Assembly: GCF_000219625.1 (NCBI RefSeq)
Contig: NC_018218.1
Coordinates: 1,426,001-1,490,000, forward strand
Direction: 5' to 3'
DNA: 64,000 bases
Source: Zymoseptoria tritici IPO323
Taxonomy: Eukaryota > Ascomycota > Dothideomycetes > Mycosphaerellales > Mycosphaerellaceae
Below, in pieces: positions 1 through 10,700 of the stretch (positions within the stretch are counted from its first letter, which is position 1; each line of letters opens with the position of its first letter). The notes below the pieces were generated by a model. It did not search any database. It saw only the letters and a program-made list of their open reading frames with translations, and had not been told where the DNA came from. Both the position numbers and the translations under genes were made by a program.

Positions 1-1
1 A

Positions 2-340
2 TTCGACGGCATCAAGGGCCTGATGCACAGAGGTTGGAACTTTTACCGTGACCCGAGGGCTATGAGAGCGCTGTTCGAACGCGAGGCACCGTTCTGCATG
101 GGCTGTACTGGTCGAGGCGATATTCTCGATTGTCGATTCAACAAAATCGCGCCCACGACTTCGGAGGTTGAGCTGCTGAAACTTGAGGATTTATCTGACT
201 GGGGTCTCTTTCTTGTCTTTGCCTGCCGCTGCGCTGCGGAACAGGGTTACTGGTACAGGAAACACACTCCGTTGGAGCTGGAAGGCTTTGTGGACGAGGA
301 CGAAAAATACGCACAGGCACTTGTGAGGTATCTAGGGTGA
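2..340 (+). CDS. 3' end of an unrecognised protein (partial)
   Basis: The reading frame is open from base 2 and stops at 338-340, so this is the last 112 codons of a gene that begins before the window. The fragment has a Cys pair (CMGC) and a later CRC in a segment rich in aromatic and acidic residues. I do not recognise a family and no membrane segment is visible. The ATG at base 23 is probably internal, because the frame continues upstream of it without a stop. Confidence 0.55.
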   Translation, partial: FDGIKGLMHRGWNFYRDPRAMRALFEREAPFCMGCTGRGDILDCRFNKIAPTTSEVELLKLEDLSDWGLFLVFACRCAAEQGYWYRKHTPLELEGFVDEDEKYAQALVRYLG

Positions 341-726
341 CGACTGGGCTCGATCGAGCAGCGGCGCATGTAGTACTACGTAATATATTCAAAGTTGTCG
401 TCTCGCCTCTGGCAGGCATTGAGTTGTTGTTCCTGTCCATGTACACGTCTCCGTCTGCCTAGCATCCGCGCGTGATGAGCTGTCCTGTCCGCAATGGCTG
501 TACAGACAAGTCACTCTTGCCCATCAATGGTCGCCGCCACTTTGCGACTCGTACAGGTGAAGCAAGTGGAGCAATAGTGAGCTGCGGTAGTACGGCGACA
601 TGGTAGCTATGAACGTACAACTATCCTTCAGCCTTTAGTACGCATTACGCTGTCTGTGTAACTCATCACTCCACTTGAACCGCCACGCTGCTTTCTTGAC
701 ACATATCCTTCCTCAGGTCAACGTCC
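341..726. other. Intergenic, 3' ends of converging genes
   Basis: Tail-to-tail gap between the partial plus-strand gene and the minus-strand CCHC gene. I see no ORF of coding character, no RNA gene and no clear repeat. Confidence 0.5.
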
Positions 727-1242
727 TCACGTGCCGTCAGACTCCTTCTTGATGGCTGGGTCGGTCTCTGGCTTGGAGACAGATTCCTTCTTGATCTCGC
801 CCTCCAGCAGGGCAATCTTGGCCTTCAGACCTGCAATCTCGCGATCCTTCTTCGCCATTGCGGCCTCGTCCTGCTTTCGTCCAACGCCTCCCTCCTCCAC
901 AGCTAGTCTGGCCTGTCTCACAGCGTCCGCGGCATCCGCGAGCTGTGTCTCCACTTTCGACTCCACCTTCATGTTCACATGGTCCTCGACCATGGCACAG
1001 CCCCTCCAGAGATGATCGAAGCCATCACAAACGAAGCAGCGTTTGTCCGAGAAGCGTCCGCGCTTGCGGGCACGCTCCGACAGTGGATCCTCGAGGGTCT
1101 GGGCTGGGGTAGGCTGCTGCTGCCACTGGACGGCCGGCTGCATTGCCAGCATTTGTTGGGGATACGAAAATCCTGGGTGAGGGGGTGGCGCCGCGGGAAA
1201 GTAGAAGTCCCAGCCTGCATACGGGCCGTACGGGGCGGTCAT
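727..1242 (-). CDS. Small CCHC zinc-knuckle and coiled-coil protein
   Basis: Uninterrupted 171-aa frame. The N-terminus is rich in Pro, Gln, Tyr and Met. Around residues 69-82 there is a single CX2CX4HX4C knuckle, preceded by a basic patch (ARKRGRF). Residues about 90-155 are Ala/Lys/Glu-rich with heptad character, consistent with a coiled coil, and the tail is Lys/Glu-rich. Single CCHC knuckles usually bind single-stranded RNA or DNA; what this one binds is unknown. The start ATG follows a stop-rich leader and opens a plausible low-complexity N-terminus (MTAPYGPYAGW). A retroelement origin is unlikely because the base composition matches the neighbouring genes and no other gag or pol features are present. 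Confidence 0.7.
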   Translation of the reverse strand: MTAPYGPYAGWDFYFPAAPPPHPGFSYPQQMLAMQPAVQWQQQPTPAQTLEDPLSERARKRGRFSDKRCFVCDGFDHLWRGCAMVEDHVNMKVESKVETQLADAADAVRQARLAVEEGGVGRKQDEAAMAKKDREIAGLKAKIALLEGEIKKESVSKPETDPAIKKESDGT

Positions 1243-1930
1243 CTTGAGATCTTTTCTAAGGAGCAGTCAGTGATTGGACTGCAGCAAGTGAAGTACGATG
1301 GTGAAGAACTTACCGAAGTGAAGAACTTGGTGCGTTGAACAATTGACTGCGTGTGTGTGTGTGTGATGACCGATGCAGGTGTGAGTGCTCGTCGATGGTG
1401 GACGGTGTTCTGGTCATGAAGTTGAGGACTGAAGTGTCGGTTCAAGATGAAGTATGTAAGGCAGTCACGCGCGCGGATGCACTTCGGGCATTTGGCAATT
1501 GGCAAGCGCGATGGCGCGGACGTGATAGCTATCACATGCATTCGAGCTTGAGAGATGCTGCGTGATCTCTCGAGCGTGGACTACTTCGTGCCATCAGCGA
1601 TCACTCTCAAAAACAGGATGCACTCAGCTTGATAGTCCCGCCCCTGAGCACTCATGGCCTGCAGCCCTCACTGCACATCACTGAGCGTTCACGGACCTGC
1701 TGTAATACACTTCGATACGTGGATCTCCTGTCTCCGCTAAACTACAGAGAAACCTCCCTATCATGCTCACATCTGTGCGTGCATAGAAGTGCGAACAAAA
1801 TGAAGCATCGAAGCAGATGCTCTATCCCAAACAGCCGTTGAAAATGTCTCTCACCATTGACCGGCCATATCATACCCCTTTTTACGCCCGAAACACCTTG
1901 AACCGCTACCGCGAAAAGCAATGCTTTTCT
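1243..1930. other. Intergenic with short GT microsatellite
   Basis: Gap between the CCHC gene start and the ISWI gene end, both on the minus strand. It contains a (GT)n run near 1350-1364 and otherwise no supported gene. It should hold the CCHC gene promoter. Confidence 0.5.
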
Positions 1931-4900
1931 TCAACCCCTCGACTTGCGACCACCCTTCGTCTTGGCCTTCGAGCCACCACCAGAGCCAACTGTGTCGACG
2001 CTAGCAGCCCGAGAGTTGCCGTTGGGAGTGCCTTTGACGCCGTTGACGGCTTTGTTCTGTGGTTGAAATGTCAGCTTCTCATTCAAGATCGCATCATCAA
2101 AGCGCAATCTCACCTTCGCACCAGTCGAGACGCGACCCTTCTTCTTGACCGGCTCCTCGACCTCTTCCTCTTCTTCCTCATCAGCACCACGCTTGCCGTT
2201 CTCCTTGCCGTTGGCGCCACCCTCCATCTCGCGAGTGACGGTGGTGATCAACGTAGCGCAGCGACGACCGATTTCCTGCGGCGTGCGCGAGAGGAAGAAC
2301 CAGTCGAATCGGAAAAGAGGGCTCTCGCGAATCTCATCACGAATCTTCTCGTACAAGCCCTCAGTATCGATACCGTACTTGTTGAGCATGACCAGAAGGA
2401 ATCGGTCTTCCTCCTCAGTGTAGACCTTCTTGTTCGTGGTGCTGACCGTGTAGTTCACCTTCAACTGCTGCAGTGGCACGCGGTACATGGCCATTTTCTT
2501 CTTGAGGAGTTCACGCTGCTGAAGCACACGCGCAGAGCGTTGTTCTCCCTCCTTGATGGCATGAATGTGCTTCTCCCAGTTGTGAATCTCCTTGTAGCGC
2601 TTCCAAAACACCTTCGAGTAATCCCGAACTTCGTGCGGCGTCTTTGAGTCCACCTCCAGGGCAATGCTGACGAACTCGTTACGTCCGTACTTGGCACTGC
2701 CGTTGATGAACTGCTGGAAGTCGCGCTTGTTCCAGTCCCCAAAGCCAGAAGTGCTGAGCTGCTCCTTCTCGGCGATCTCCTCCTCGGTCAATGGCTCGGC
2801 CTCGTCGATGTGAGTCTGCTCGAGCTCCTGGTCCCGCTTGCGCTGTTCCTCGGTGTCCTCATCGCCATCGGCAAGTGGTGCTGGAACCTTGTTCTCCTTC
2901 CTGAACCAGGCGGTCTCCTTCTCTTGAAGATCGCCGAGACGGGCCGGGAAGAATTGGTAGTCGTGCATAGCCATTTGCTTGGGCGCGCGAGGGACTTTGG
3001 GCTTCGGATCAGGTCGCGGGCCTCCAGTGGCGAGGGCGTTGCGGTAGTATTTGTCCATGCTGTACGACTGTTCCTTGCGCTCACGCTTGGCTGGGTTGAT
3101 CCAGTTGAGACCGATTTCCTTCTTCTTGGTGACGAAGGACTCGCCATTCCATTCATAAGCCGCTCCGGCTTCAGAGCTGAAGTTTTGCAGATCGTCGAGC
3201 CCCAATGTCTCATACTTCTTGTTCATCTCCTTAGTCTTCTCTTCACCCTTGCGGAGAATGTCGTCGAGATCACCGTCGGAGAATCCACCAGGATTGTTGA
3301 AAGCATCTTCTTTCTGCTCGAAGATGACCTCAGCGCCATGCTGAATCATGCCGAGCAGCTCATCCTTGGATGCGGCCGCTTTGGCCTGCTGTTGTGCACG
3401 ACCCTGCTGGATGACCAGTTGATCAAGACGGAGCTTCTGCGCCGCACGCTCCAGGACCTTCTCTTCGATCGCGTTCTCGGTCACGAAACGGAAGACGTGT
3501 ACTTGCTTGGTCTGACCAATGCGATGAGCGCGGTCCATGGCCTGAAGATCGGCTTGCGGGTTCCAATCCGAGTCGAAGAGGACAACAATGTCAGCCGAGG
3601 TCAAATTGATACCCAAACCACCCGCACGAGTCGTGAGCAGGAAGAGGAACTTCTCTGAGCCCTCCCTGTTGTAGTCGTCGATCGCCGCAATACGGTCCTC
3701 GTGGGCAGTAGAACCATCAATACGGCAGTACTGGTAGCCACGCATGACCGAGTAGTCCTCCAAGATGTCCAAGACACGCGACATCTGCGAGAAGATGAGC
3801 ACACGGCTACCTTGAGCTTGCATGCGCTTCAGCAGCTTGTCCAGCATGACCATCTTTGCGGCGTTGTCGACGAGATGCTCATCGGTTGTGTATGGTGGAC
3901 CAGGCTCGGCGCCATCGAAGAGGTATGGGTGGTTACAGCACTTGCGTAGCTGCATGACGATGTTGAGCAGTCGAGTCTTGCTTTCCTTCTTGCCTGCAGC
4001 CCCGTTGACAGCGTCGATGTCCTTTTCCAAGATCTTTCTGTACCAGTTGACCTGCATCTCGCTCATGCCGACGTACAAGTTGATCTCCTTCTTCGGTAGC
4101 AAGCTCTTCTCGACATCGCTCTTGACACGACGTAGCAGGAAGGGTCGCAACACACGATGCAGTTGTTGGACGACAGTATCTTGATCGTCGCTCTGGCTGC
4201 TGAACCACGAGTCGAAAGCCTCGGCTTCACCGAATACGTCAGGGAGGAGGAAGTTGAGCAGAGCCCACAGCTCGTGCAGGTTGTTCTGAAGTGGTGTGCC
4301 GGTGATGAGTAGGCGATTTCGAGAGTTGAAGATGCGGATGATCTGGGCAAGGGAAGACTCCTCGTTCTTGATGCGGTGCGCTTCGTCAATGATGATATAT
4401 TCCCATGCAAACTTCTTGAGATGGCTCTTTTCGCGGAGAATCATCTCGTATGAAGTAATGCACACATCGAAGTTCTCATCGACGAGGCGCTCCTGGATGA
4501 GCTCCGCTCGCTCTTCCTTTGCGCCCTGAAGCACAAGAACATTGACCTCGGGAATCCACTTGGCAAACTCGCGCTTCCAGTTGTCGAGGGTCGATTTCGG
4601 GACAGCCACCAAATGTGGGCCGGTGATGCCCTTGAGAAAGCGCAAGTATCCGATGAAAGAGATAGTCTGCAGAGTCTTTCCGAGACCCATCTCGTCGGCG
4701 AGAATACCAGAGATACCATTCTCGTGCAGGCTGATCAGCCAGTTCAGACCAGCCACTTGGTAGTCCCTCATCTCCCCGCCCTGGATGAACTGCGGGCTCT
4801 CACGAAAGAGTGTCTGCTCGGTCCTGCCCTCTTGTTTTCCTTGTCGTAGCAACTCCGCATCTTCTTCCTTCTCGGTCCGCCGCCGCCTCTCGCTCGCTGC

Positions 4901-5290
4901 ACCACCCTTGCGCTTGTTGCCTGCTGCTGTGCTCGCGGCTTCTTCGGCGTCCTGACGATCAATCTCTTCCATAATCTCGCGGATCTTCGGGTTCGGGTTC
5001 GTGTCGATGAAGTGGCGGAACAGATCGGTCAATCCAAGCAGATATCTGAATCTCCGAATGGAATCATCCTCTTTGCTGGCGCCGAGCTGGTCATGCTTCT
5101 TGCCGAGTACGCTCTTTCTTAGCGTGTTGCCCTCCCATCGTCGCTTTCGGCCGTCAGGTGCTGCATCACCAGCTACACTGTTCGCAGTGCCTGTGGGGTT
5201 TGACTCGGAGTCTGTGTAGTCGGGTGTGTCGAGCATCATAGCGTCCGGCAAGCTGCCATCGCCGGCACCGAGCGCCTGTGTACCGCTCAT
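1931..5290 (-). CDS. ISWI: ISWI-family chromatin-remodelling ATPase
   Basis: Single-exon 1,119-aa protein, the length of yeast Isw1/Isw2. ISWI enzymes slide and space nucleosomes in the nucleus using ATP. In order: an acidic Ser-rich N-terminus; an SNF2 ATPase core with Walker A DEMGLGKT near residue 200, DEAH near 300 and TGTPLQNN after it; a helicase C lobe with the RAHRIGQ motif; then the HAND-SANT-SLIDE module, with SANT around 850-897 ([11 protein letters not shown]) and SLIDE around 955-1015. The C-terminus is Lys/Gly-rich. All catalytic motifs look intact and the tail modules separate it from CHD, INO80 and SWI2 classes. I cannot decide between the Isw1 and Isw2 orthologues. The 5' flank lies only about 320 bp from the dead retrotransposon. 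Confidence 0.95.
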   Translation of the reverse strand: MSGTQALGAGDGSLPDAMMLDTPDYTDSESNPTGTANSVAGDAAPDGRKRRWEGNTLRKSVLGKKHDQLGASKEDDSIRRFRYLLGLTDLFRHFIDTNPNPKIREIMEEIDRQDAEEAASTAAGNKRKGGAASERRRRTEKEEDAELLRQGKQEGRTEQTLFRESPQFIQGGEMRDYQVAGLNWLISLHENGISGILADEMGLGKTLQTISFIGYLRFLKGITGPHLVAVPKSTLDNWKREFAKWIPEVNVLVLQGAKEERAELIQERLVDENFDVCITSYEMILREKSHLKKFAWEYIIIDEAHRIKNEESSLAQIIRIFNSRNRLLITGTPLQNNLHELWALLNFLLPDVFGEAEAFDSWFSSQSDDQDTVVQQLHRVLRPFLLRRVKSDVEKSLLPKKEINLYVGMSEMQVNWYRKILEKDIDAVNGAAGKKESKTRLLNIVMQLRKCCNHPYLFDGAEPGPPYTTDEHLVDNAAKMVMLDKLLKRMQAQGSRVLIFSQMSRVLDILEDYSVMRGYQYCRIDGSTAHEDRIAAIDDYNREGSEKFLFLLTTRAGGLGINLTSADIVVLFDSDWNPQADLQAMDRAHRIGQTKQVHVFRFVTENAIEEKVLERAAQKLRLDQLVIQQGRAQQQAKAAASKDELLGMIQHGAEVIFEQKEDAFNNPGGFSDGDLDDILRKGEEKTKEMNKKYETLGLDDLQNFSSEAGAAYEWNGESFVTKKKEIGLNWINPAKRERKEQSYSMDKYYRNALATGGPRPDPKPKVPRAPKQMAMHDYQFFPARLGDLQEKETAWFRKENKVPAPLADGDEDTEEQRKRDQELEQTHIDEAEPLTEEEIAEKEQLSTSGFGDWNKRDFQQFINGSAKYGRNEFVSIALEVDSKTPHEVRDYSKVFWKRYKEIHNWEKHIHAIKEGEQRSARVLQQRELLKKKMAMYRVPLQQLKVNYTVSTTNKKVYTEEEDRFLLVMLNKYGIDTEGLYEKIRDEIRESPLFRFDWFFLSRTPQEIGRRCATLITTVTREMEGGANGKENGKRGADEEEEEEVEEPVKKKGRVSTGAKVRLRFDDAILNEKLTFQPQNKAVNGVKGTPNGNSRAASVDTVGSGGGSKAKTKGGRKSRG

Positions 5291-5608
5291 GTTGAACTTT
5301 CAGTCGAGTGTGCGTGCGTGTGGAGAGTGAGCAGAGAATTGCGCCTCGTGCGCCGGGTACGTCGGAGTCCTCGCTCACGGCTTCAGGACGAGGGTGTCTG
5401 CGCGTGTGTTTCGCGTGTATTCGCGCTTTCCCGGCTTGGCTGTCTCGTGCAAGATGACTGCGTAGGACTTGTCGATGATCGGAGGGATCGAACACGCGGC
5501 GGTAGATGTGTGATGTAGAAGCAGAGTTGTGGGGGAGCAGGGAGAGAGGGCAAGGGCAAGCGTTTGCTAAACATTCGCGTTTAAGCTTTATGCGGAAGCG
5601 GGTCATTG
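5291..5608. promoter_or_regulatory. ISWI: ISWI upstream region abutting the retroelement
   Basis: Sequence of normal composition between the ISWI start codon and the target-site duplication at 5604-5608. TCA and TGA triplets are present, so RIP has not visibly spread into it. It must contain the ISWI promoter unless transcription starts inside the LTR. No TATA-like element stands out. Confidence 0.45.
5604..5608. repeat. Target-site duplication CATTG, left copy
   Basis: CATTG sits immediately before the TGTTG start of the left LTR and is repeated at 12819-12823 after the CAACA end of the right LTR. A 5-bp duplication is normal for Ty1/copia integration and fixes the element boundaries. Confidence 0.85.
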
Positions 5609-5779
5609 TGTTGTGATTGGACTTAAGCTAAGTGGAAGAAGACCTCTAATTAGCAGGTATATATTGTTATGCAGAGAGAATCTTAAGTGTAAGATTCTTA
5701 CTTTAGCTATCTGTGTGTAGGAATGCCTTAGCACTAGTTACGTGCACTTTACTAATAGTTAGTCTAATAATCTACAATA
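5609..5779 (-). repeat. Left LTR (the element's 3' LTR), 171 bp
   Basis: It begins TGTTG and aligns without gaps to 12648-12818. Fifteen differences are visible, all G:C-to-A:T transitions at CpA/TpG. In the outer 105 bp this copy keeps the unmutated base; in the inner part it carries the mutated one, ending CAATA where the other copy has CAACA. Confidence 0.92.
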
Positions 5780-5791
5780 CTCCCCTATTAG
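5780..5791 (-). other. Polypurine tract of the copia element
   Basis: Read on the minus strand, the bases directly abutting the left LTR are AATAGGGGAG, a purine run that normally primes plus-strand synthesis of a retroelement. Its position confirms the minus orientation. Confidence 0.75.
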
Positions 5792-6826
5792 CAGCTGCAT
5801 TATTACGAGCTATCTGTTACCTAAATATAGCAGGTATTTACCTACTATATAGCTAATACTCGGCTTTAGCTTGTTAAAAAGCATCTTCTTCTAGCTTTTT
5901 TATTCCTCTACTTTATAATTTATACCTCTTATCTATTTAGCTAATTTATTAGCTAATCTATTATCTATCCCTTATAGCTATTAATAACACAATTTATATT
6001 ACTAGCTATAGCTTTTAGAAGAAGAGCAGCTTTCTCTATTCCTAGGAAAACCTTCTAGCAAGTTATCGATAAAGTAAGAGCTATTAATAGTAGAGATCTC
6101 TTATAGATCTATAAAGATAGTTCTATAGTATATTAGACTATATATTAATTTATTAGAGGAGAGATAAATAGATACTATAATAAAGTAAATATTAGGGCTT
6201 AGGGTCCCTTCTCTTTTATAGCTTACTTTAATAAGTTTATAGCTAAGCTTAATAAGGATCTCCTTACTACAGACCTTATTAATATAGTAATAAAGGAGCT
6301 ATATAACCTAAGGGAGTAGGCCTTCCTAGTAGAAAACTACCCTAGTCTAACAACTCCTAATCCTTAGGGATTTGTGTTATACTATAACTAGACTCCTCTT
6401 AGCTAAATATTAAGCTCTAATAAGGCAGAGATAAAGTAGTAGTTAGTAGCATAGCATCCTATATATATTTTCCTTAAAATCCCTTCTTCCCTAATAAAAA
6501 CTAATATTCTCCTAGGCTTTAAGTTAAGATTCTAGGGGAATTAGCTTAGTCTTTTAGTAATAGTCTAGGGGGGCAGGCTACAGGTTCTAGGATATACTCT
6601 AATGCTTTTAGGTTTTTATAAAAAAGTTTTCCTTTAGCTAGGTGTTTTTCTTATAGTTTCTTAGATACTTTTGTAGAGGTGTATAGTTGCCTCCTTTCCT
6701 TTATACAAATAAGAATAAAATAAGTGTTCTAAGTATTATGCTTCTTAGTTTTATAACAAATAAAATAGTATAATTCTAGGGAGGGAATCCTTCTTAGGTA
6801 GGAATATAGGTATTAAGGCATAAATT

Positions 6827-6838
6827 TAAGAGCAGTTT
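6827..6838. repeat. 12-bp target-site duplication of nested insertion, left copy
   Basis: TAAGAGCAGTTT here is repeated exactly at 7682-7693 and brackets the unmutated insertion. A 12-bp duplication fits target-primed reverse transcription better than LTR or most DNA-transposon integration. Confidence 0.8.
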
Positions 6839-7681
6839 CGGCCGGCGACGAGGAACACCTGTACGCGGTGCCGGCTACGAACCTGCGATACTATCGCAGA
6901 GCCAAGTTTCCTCAGGAGGATTGGAGAGGCCGTTGATCCCTCTTCCCTTACAACAACAACAACACGACCTGGAGGTACGCCTCCCATCGAAATACAAGCC
7001 ACAACAGAACAACGGCACGATTCGAACGAACAGCCCCTACGTTACGAACGAGAAGAAGCAGTCCACTCTGCCCTATACGCGCACCTCCTCGAAATCCGAA
7101 TCGAAATCGCATGTCCCTTCTCTAGTAGAGACGTCGTTGCCCTCGAAAGGAAGCATACATGCACTTTAAAGAGCTGGAACTCGGTAGAATCCACAACTCT
7201 GCGATCAACCTGCGTAGCTGTATGCGTTTGGAAGCGGCATACAGTTCTACAAAGGCATATTGAGGACAAGAGAAGACAGCGAGTTGGACAGCTGCTTTTG
7301 CACTGCTTTTGCACTGCATTTCGAATTTGCAGCGTGCGTGCGAAGCGGAAGGATCCGCTGAAAATTCTGCAAAAAGCTTGGCGCGAAAATTCTGCAGCCC
7401 CGGCTGTAGACTTCTGCAGCCCCGGCTGTAGACTTCTGCAGCCCCGGCTGCAGACAACGACACTCGTTTGATTTCCTTTGTCTTGCGCTGTTTTGAAGTC
7501 CTTCGGCAGATTCTGCTTGCAGGTCCTGCCTTAGGCACGGGGTTTCCCCTAAGGTCAAAGAATACTGAAAGAATTTGATTGTAAATAGATCTACTGCCTT
7601 GCTTGCAAGGCCGTCCTACATAGTCTTGGACTCCTAAAGGACGTAAATGGAACAAACAAACAAACAAAAACAAACAAACAA
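6839..7681 (+). mobile_element. Un-RIPed 843-bp nested insertion with CAAA-rich tail
   Basis: Composition changes abruptly at both ends: this segment is about half GC and contains normal numbers of TCA, CCA, TGA and TGG, which are absent from the copia sequence on either side. It has a GC-rich start with short hairpins, a 22-bp tandem repeat in the middle, an ACAAACAAAC-type tail at 7651-7681 and a 12-bp target duplication. The tail plus duplication suggest a retroposed, SINE-like or truncated LINE-like copy inserted in the plus orientation. The longest ORF (82 codons, 6921-7169) shows no recognisable domain. The family is unknown. A tRNA-type pol III head could not be established. Confidence 0.7.
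7390..7455 (+). repeat. Three tandem 22-bp hairpin-forming units
   Basis: Units start at 7390, 7412 and 7434. Each contains CTGCAGCC-CC-GGCTG(T/C)AG, an 8-bp inverted repeat around two bases, so the array could form three small hairpins. It lies inside the un-RIPed insertion. Confidence 0.85.
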
Positions 7682-7693
7682 TAAGAGCAGTTT
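7682..7693. repeat. 12-bp target-site duplication, right copy
   Basis: Exact repeat of 6827-6838; beyond it the RIP-damaged copia sequence resumes. Confidence 0.8.
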
Positions 7694-7709
7694 CCCTCTT
7701 CTTATTAAG

Positions 7710-7780
7710 GGCTAGTTAGTCTAGTAGTATAATTTCTAACTACAAATTAGAAGGTTATAGGTTTAATTCCTATATTAGCC
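7710..7780 (+). pseudogene. RIP-damaged tRNA-Cys-like sequence
   Basis: A 71-nt stretch folds as a tRNA. Acceptor arms GGCTAGT and ATTAGCC pair over 7 bp. The anticodon arm is TCTAA-CTACAAA-TTAGA. The T arm is ATAGG-TTTAATT-CCTAT. The anticodon reads ACA; one G-to-A change from GCA (Cys) explains it. Other deviations from tRNA consensus (TAG for TGG in the D loop, TTTAATT for TTCAATT in the T loop) are also RIP-type transitions. It lies 29 bp after the nested insertion and runs opposite to the copia element. It is presumably non-functional. Origin as cargo of the repeat or as part of another nested repeat cannot be settled here. Confidence 0.6.
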
Positions 7781-10700
7781 TCTCTTATATGTCTATATTA
7801 GCTGCCTAACATAGACACATAAGTATCTTTTTGCTAGATTTATAGATCTATATATTAGAGGATAGTATTTAGGAATTTTAGTTTTGTTAGACAGTCTGCA
7901 AGCTATATATCTGTCCTTACAAACTCTACTTTAATACTCCCCTTATTATGTTGCTCTCTGTAGTAATAGTTCCTAAGAGAGATATATCTTAATCTTTTAG
8001 AGTTAGTATAGTTTTCTATAAGGCTAATAGCTAATTAATTGTCTACTTTAATAAGGATAGTAGAAATGCTTTTAGCCTAGGTAAAGGGCTAGAGCTTATT
8101 AATAAAATTCCTTACCTAATTTACTTCTCTTGTTGCCTTAGTAAGAGAGAGGTACTCTGCCTTAGTACTAGATAGTACTACTTCTTTTTATAGTTAAGAT
8201 CTCTAGACAACTAGGCCTCCTACAATTTTAAAGAGTATTCCTAAGGTAGACCTAGATATGCTAGGATTACTAGCAAAGTTAGAGTCTAAGAATGCTTTAA
8301 TCTAAATTTGCTTCTTAGTTTTCCTATATATAAGGCACTTATTAATTATGCCTGTAATATATCTCTAGATATGTTTAGCTGCCTAAATATATAAAGGTCC
8401 TAGGTTCTAAAGGAACCTTGCATAGTAGTTAATAGCAAAACTAATATCTAGTCTAGTATAGTTTAATAGATGTTGCAGTTCCCTAATAATCTTGTTAAAG
8501 AGATTATAGTCCTCCTTTATTCCCTTATCCTAGAGGGGTTTAAGGAGGGTATTAAGGGGGTACTTAACACTCTTTGCATTACTAAGACTATATCCTTAAA
8601 GTTTGTCTCTAGAATAGTATTCCTAAGAGACAGATATAGAGCTATCTTTTCCTTCCTTTAGGTAAAGTCTAAGGAAGATATTAGTATTAATAACCTTAAT
8701 TATGTACTTCTGCTCTAATCCCTTAATTAGCTTGTTAATCTTATAGTCTAACTATCTAAAGATCTAGAAGTTATCTATATAAAGGAGAATAAGGATGCCT
8801 TTCCCTTAAAAGAGGCAAGTATTACTAATAGTTCTTAATAGACTAAGCTTTTAGAGAGTGTCTATAGTATCGTAGTACTAAAGAGCAGCTGCCTACTTAA
8901 GCCTATATAGTCCTTTCTTAATATATATAATATACTTATAGGCATCTTTCTTAAAGAGATAAGCTCCCTCTAGTAGCTTAATAAAGATCTGCTTATCTAG
9001 GTTTAGATTTAGGAATGCAGTCTTAATATTAACTTGTCTCCTCTTCTAGCTAAAGTTAACTAAGAGGGACAGAAGTATTCTCCTTGTTATAGCTCTTAGG
9101 GTAGGAGCAAAGGTATTAATATAGTTAAGTCCCTTCCTTTATATAAATCCCCTAGCTATCTATCTAGCCTTATACTTCTTTACAGTTCTATCTAGGAGCA
9201 CCTTAATCTTAAAGACCTATTTCCCTATAAGAGGGACTCTCCCCTTAGGGAGGGTACTAATAAGTTTCTATTTAAGGCATCCTATAGACTTAAGTAACTT
9301 AGCTTCCTTAATAATAGCTTTCTCCTATTTCTTATAGTTAGATCTAGAGAGAGCTTCCTTAATTATCTTAGGATTAGATAGATTAGGATTTGTTACTTTA
9401 AGTCCTATCTTCTAGATCTTGCTATAGTCTTTTCTTATAACTAATCTTCTACTTCTTAAGAGTCTAAATATGCCTAAGCTTTTAGGACTTACTTTATTAC
9501 CTAATTTCTTAGGTCTCTTAGGGCTTCTTCCTACTTTCCTCTTTCCTATAATATAAATATCTAGAAAGGGAGTTATAGCATAATCTTAGAGGTCTTCCCT
9601 TTTAGGGCAATTCTCTATTAATGCTTAATATTATAACTATATTAATAAGGCATTAGCCTACTTCTAGAATCCCTTAGGACTTCCTTAGAATCCCTTAGGA
9701 CTTCCTGTTTCCTTAGAAATATACTTCCCCTAAGCTAGCTAGGAGGCTTCTTTATACTTAGTAGCCTTTAGCTAATTAGGCTTAGACTACTTATATTAGT
9801 TATCCTAGGACTATATGTCCTAACCTAATATTTGCTCCCCCTAAGATGTTAAAAGGGAGGCTTAGTTTCTCTCTCTCTATATAGTATTAAATATGTTCTC
9901 TACTTCTTAAAGATAAGAAGTAGTAAGAGATTAGGTATCTTGCCCTTAGGCATCCTAGCCCTAATCTTAATCCTTAGTATAGATAGTATAGACTTCCTAT
10001 TCTATAGTAATAGGTTATATTAATTGTAGGAAACTCTCCTCCTAGAAGTCTAGGGTAGCAGGTATTATGTTATATACCTTATCCTTATTATATATTATAT
10101 AAGGAGAGGTTATAATCTTGTATTAAAACCTAGTAAGGGTAGATAGTTTAAACTTCTAAACTATATAGTTAGTTAAAGTATTCTCCTAGAATCCTAGATT
10201 CTAGTATTTCTCTACTTTAGGATAGAACTTTTATAAATTAGGTCTCCCCTAATTATGCAGATATGCTCTACATCTAAATCTCCTAACCTTTGTTAGATTA
10301 ATATATAGAGTTCTAGTATTAAGATCTTAATTAAATTCCTAAAGAGGAATCTTATTAGTTAATAGGCATACTAGCCTATTAGTAAGGAAGATTATATATG
10401 CAACTGCAAAACTCTAGAGAGGGAGAGGTAGGCTAGAGTTAATTATTATTACTCTTACCTTATTAAGGATAACCTTATTAGATAATTCTATAATTCTATT
10501 CTACTTAGGAGTATAGGGAGCTAAGAAATCCTATCTTAGTCCCTTATTCTCTACAAATATAATTAGATTATTATTATTAAACTCTCCTCCTCTATCTAAG
10601 AACTAGATCTTAACTATCTTTTTATACTAGTTAAATGTCTTAGTAGTCTATTTCTTAATAATTTGTGCAGCTTATAATTTAAGCTTACAGAAGATAGCCT

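Noticed and set aside
1817..2647. 276-codon plus-strand ORF
   Set aside because: Mirror frame of the ISWI C-terminal exon; Leu/Val-rich artefact of antisense reading.
6839..6910. tRNA-like or SINE-type pol III head at the start of the insertion
   Set aside because: There is a CTGCGATACTATCGCAG hairpin and a B-box-like GGTTCG on the reverse strand, but no consistent A box/B box spacing in the orientation demanded by the CAAA tail.
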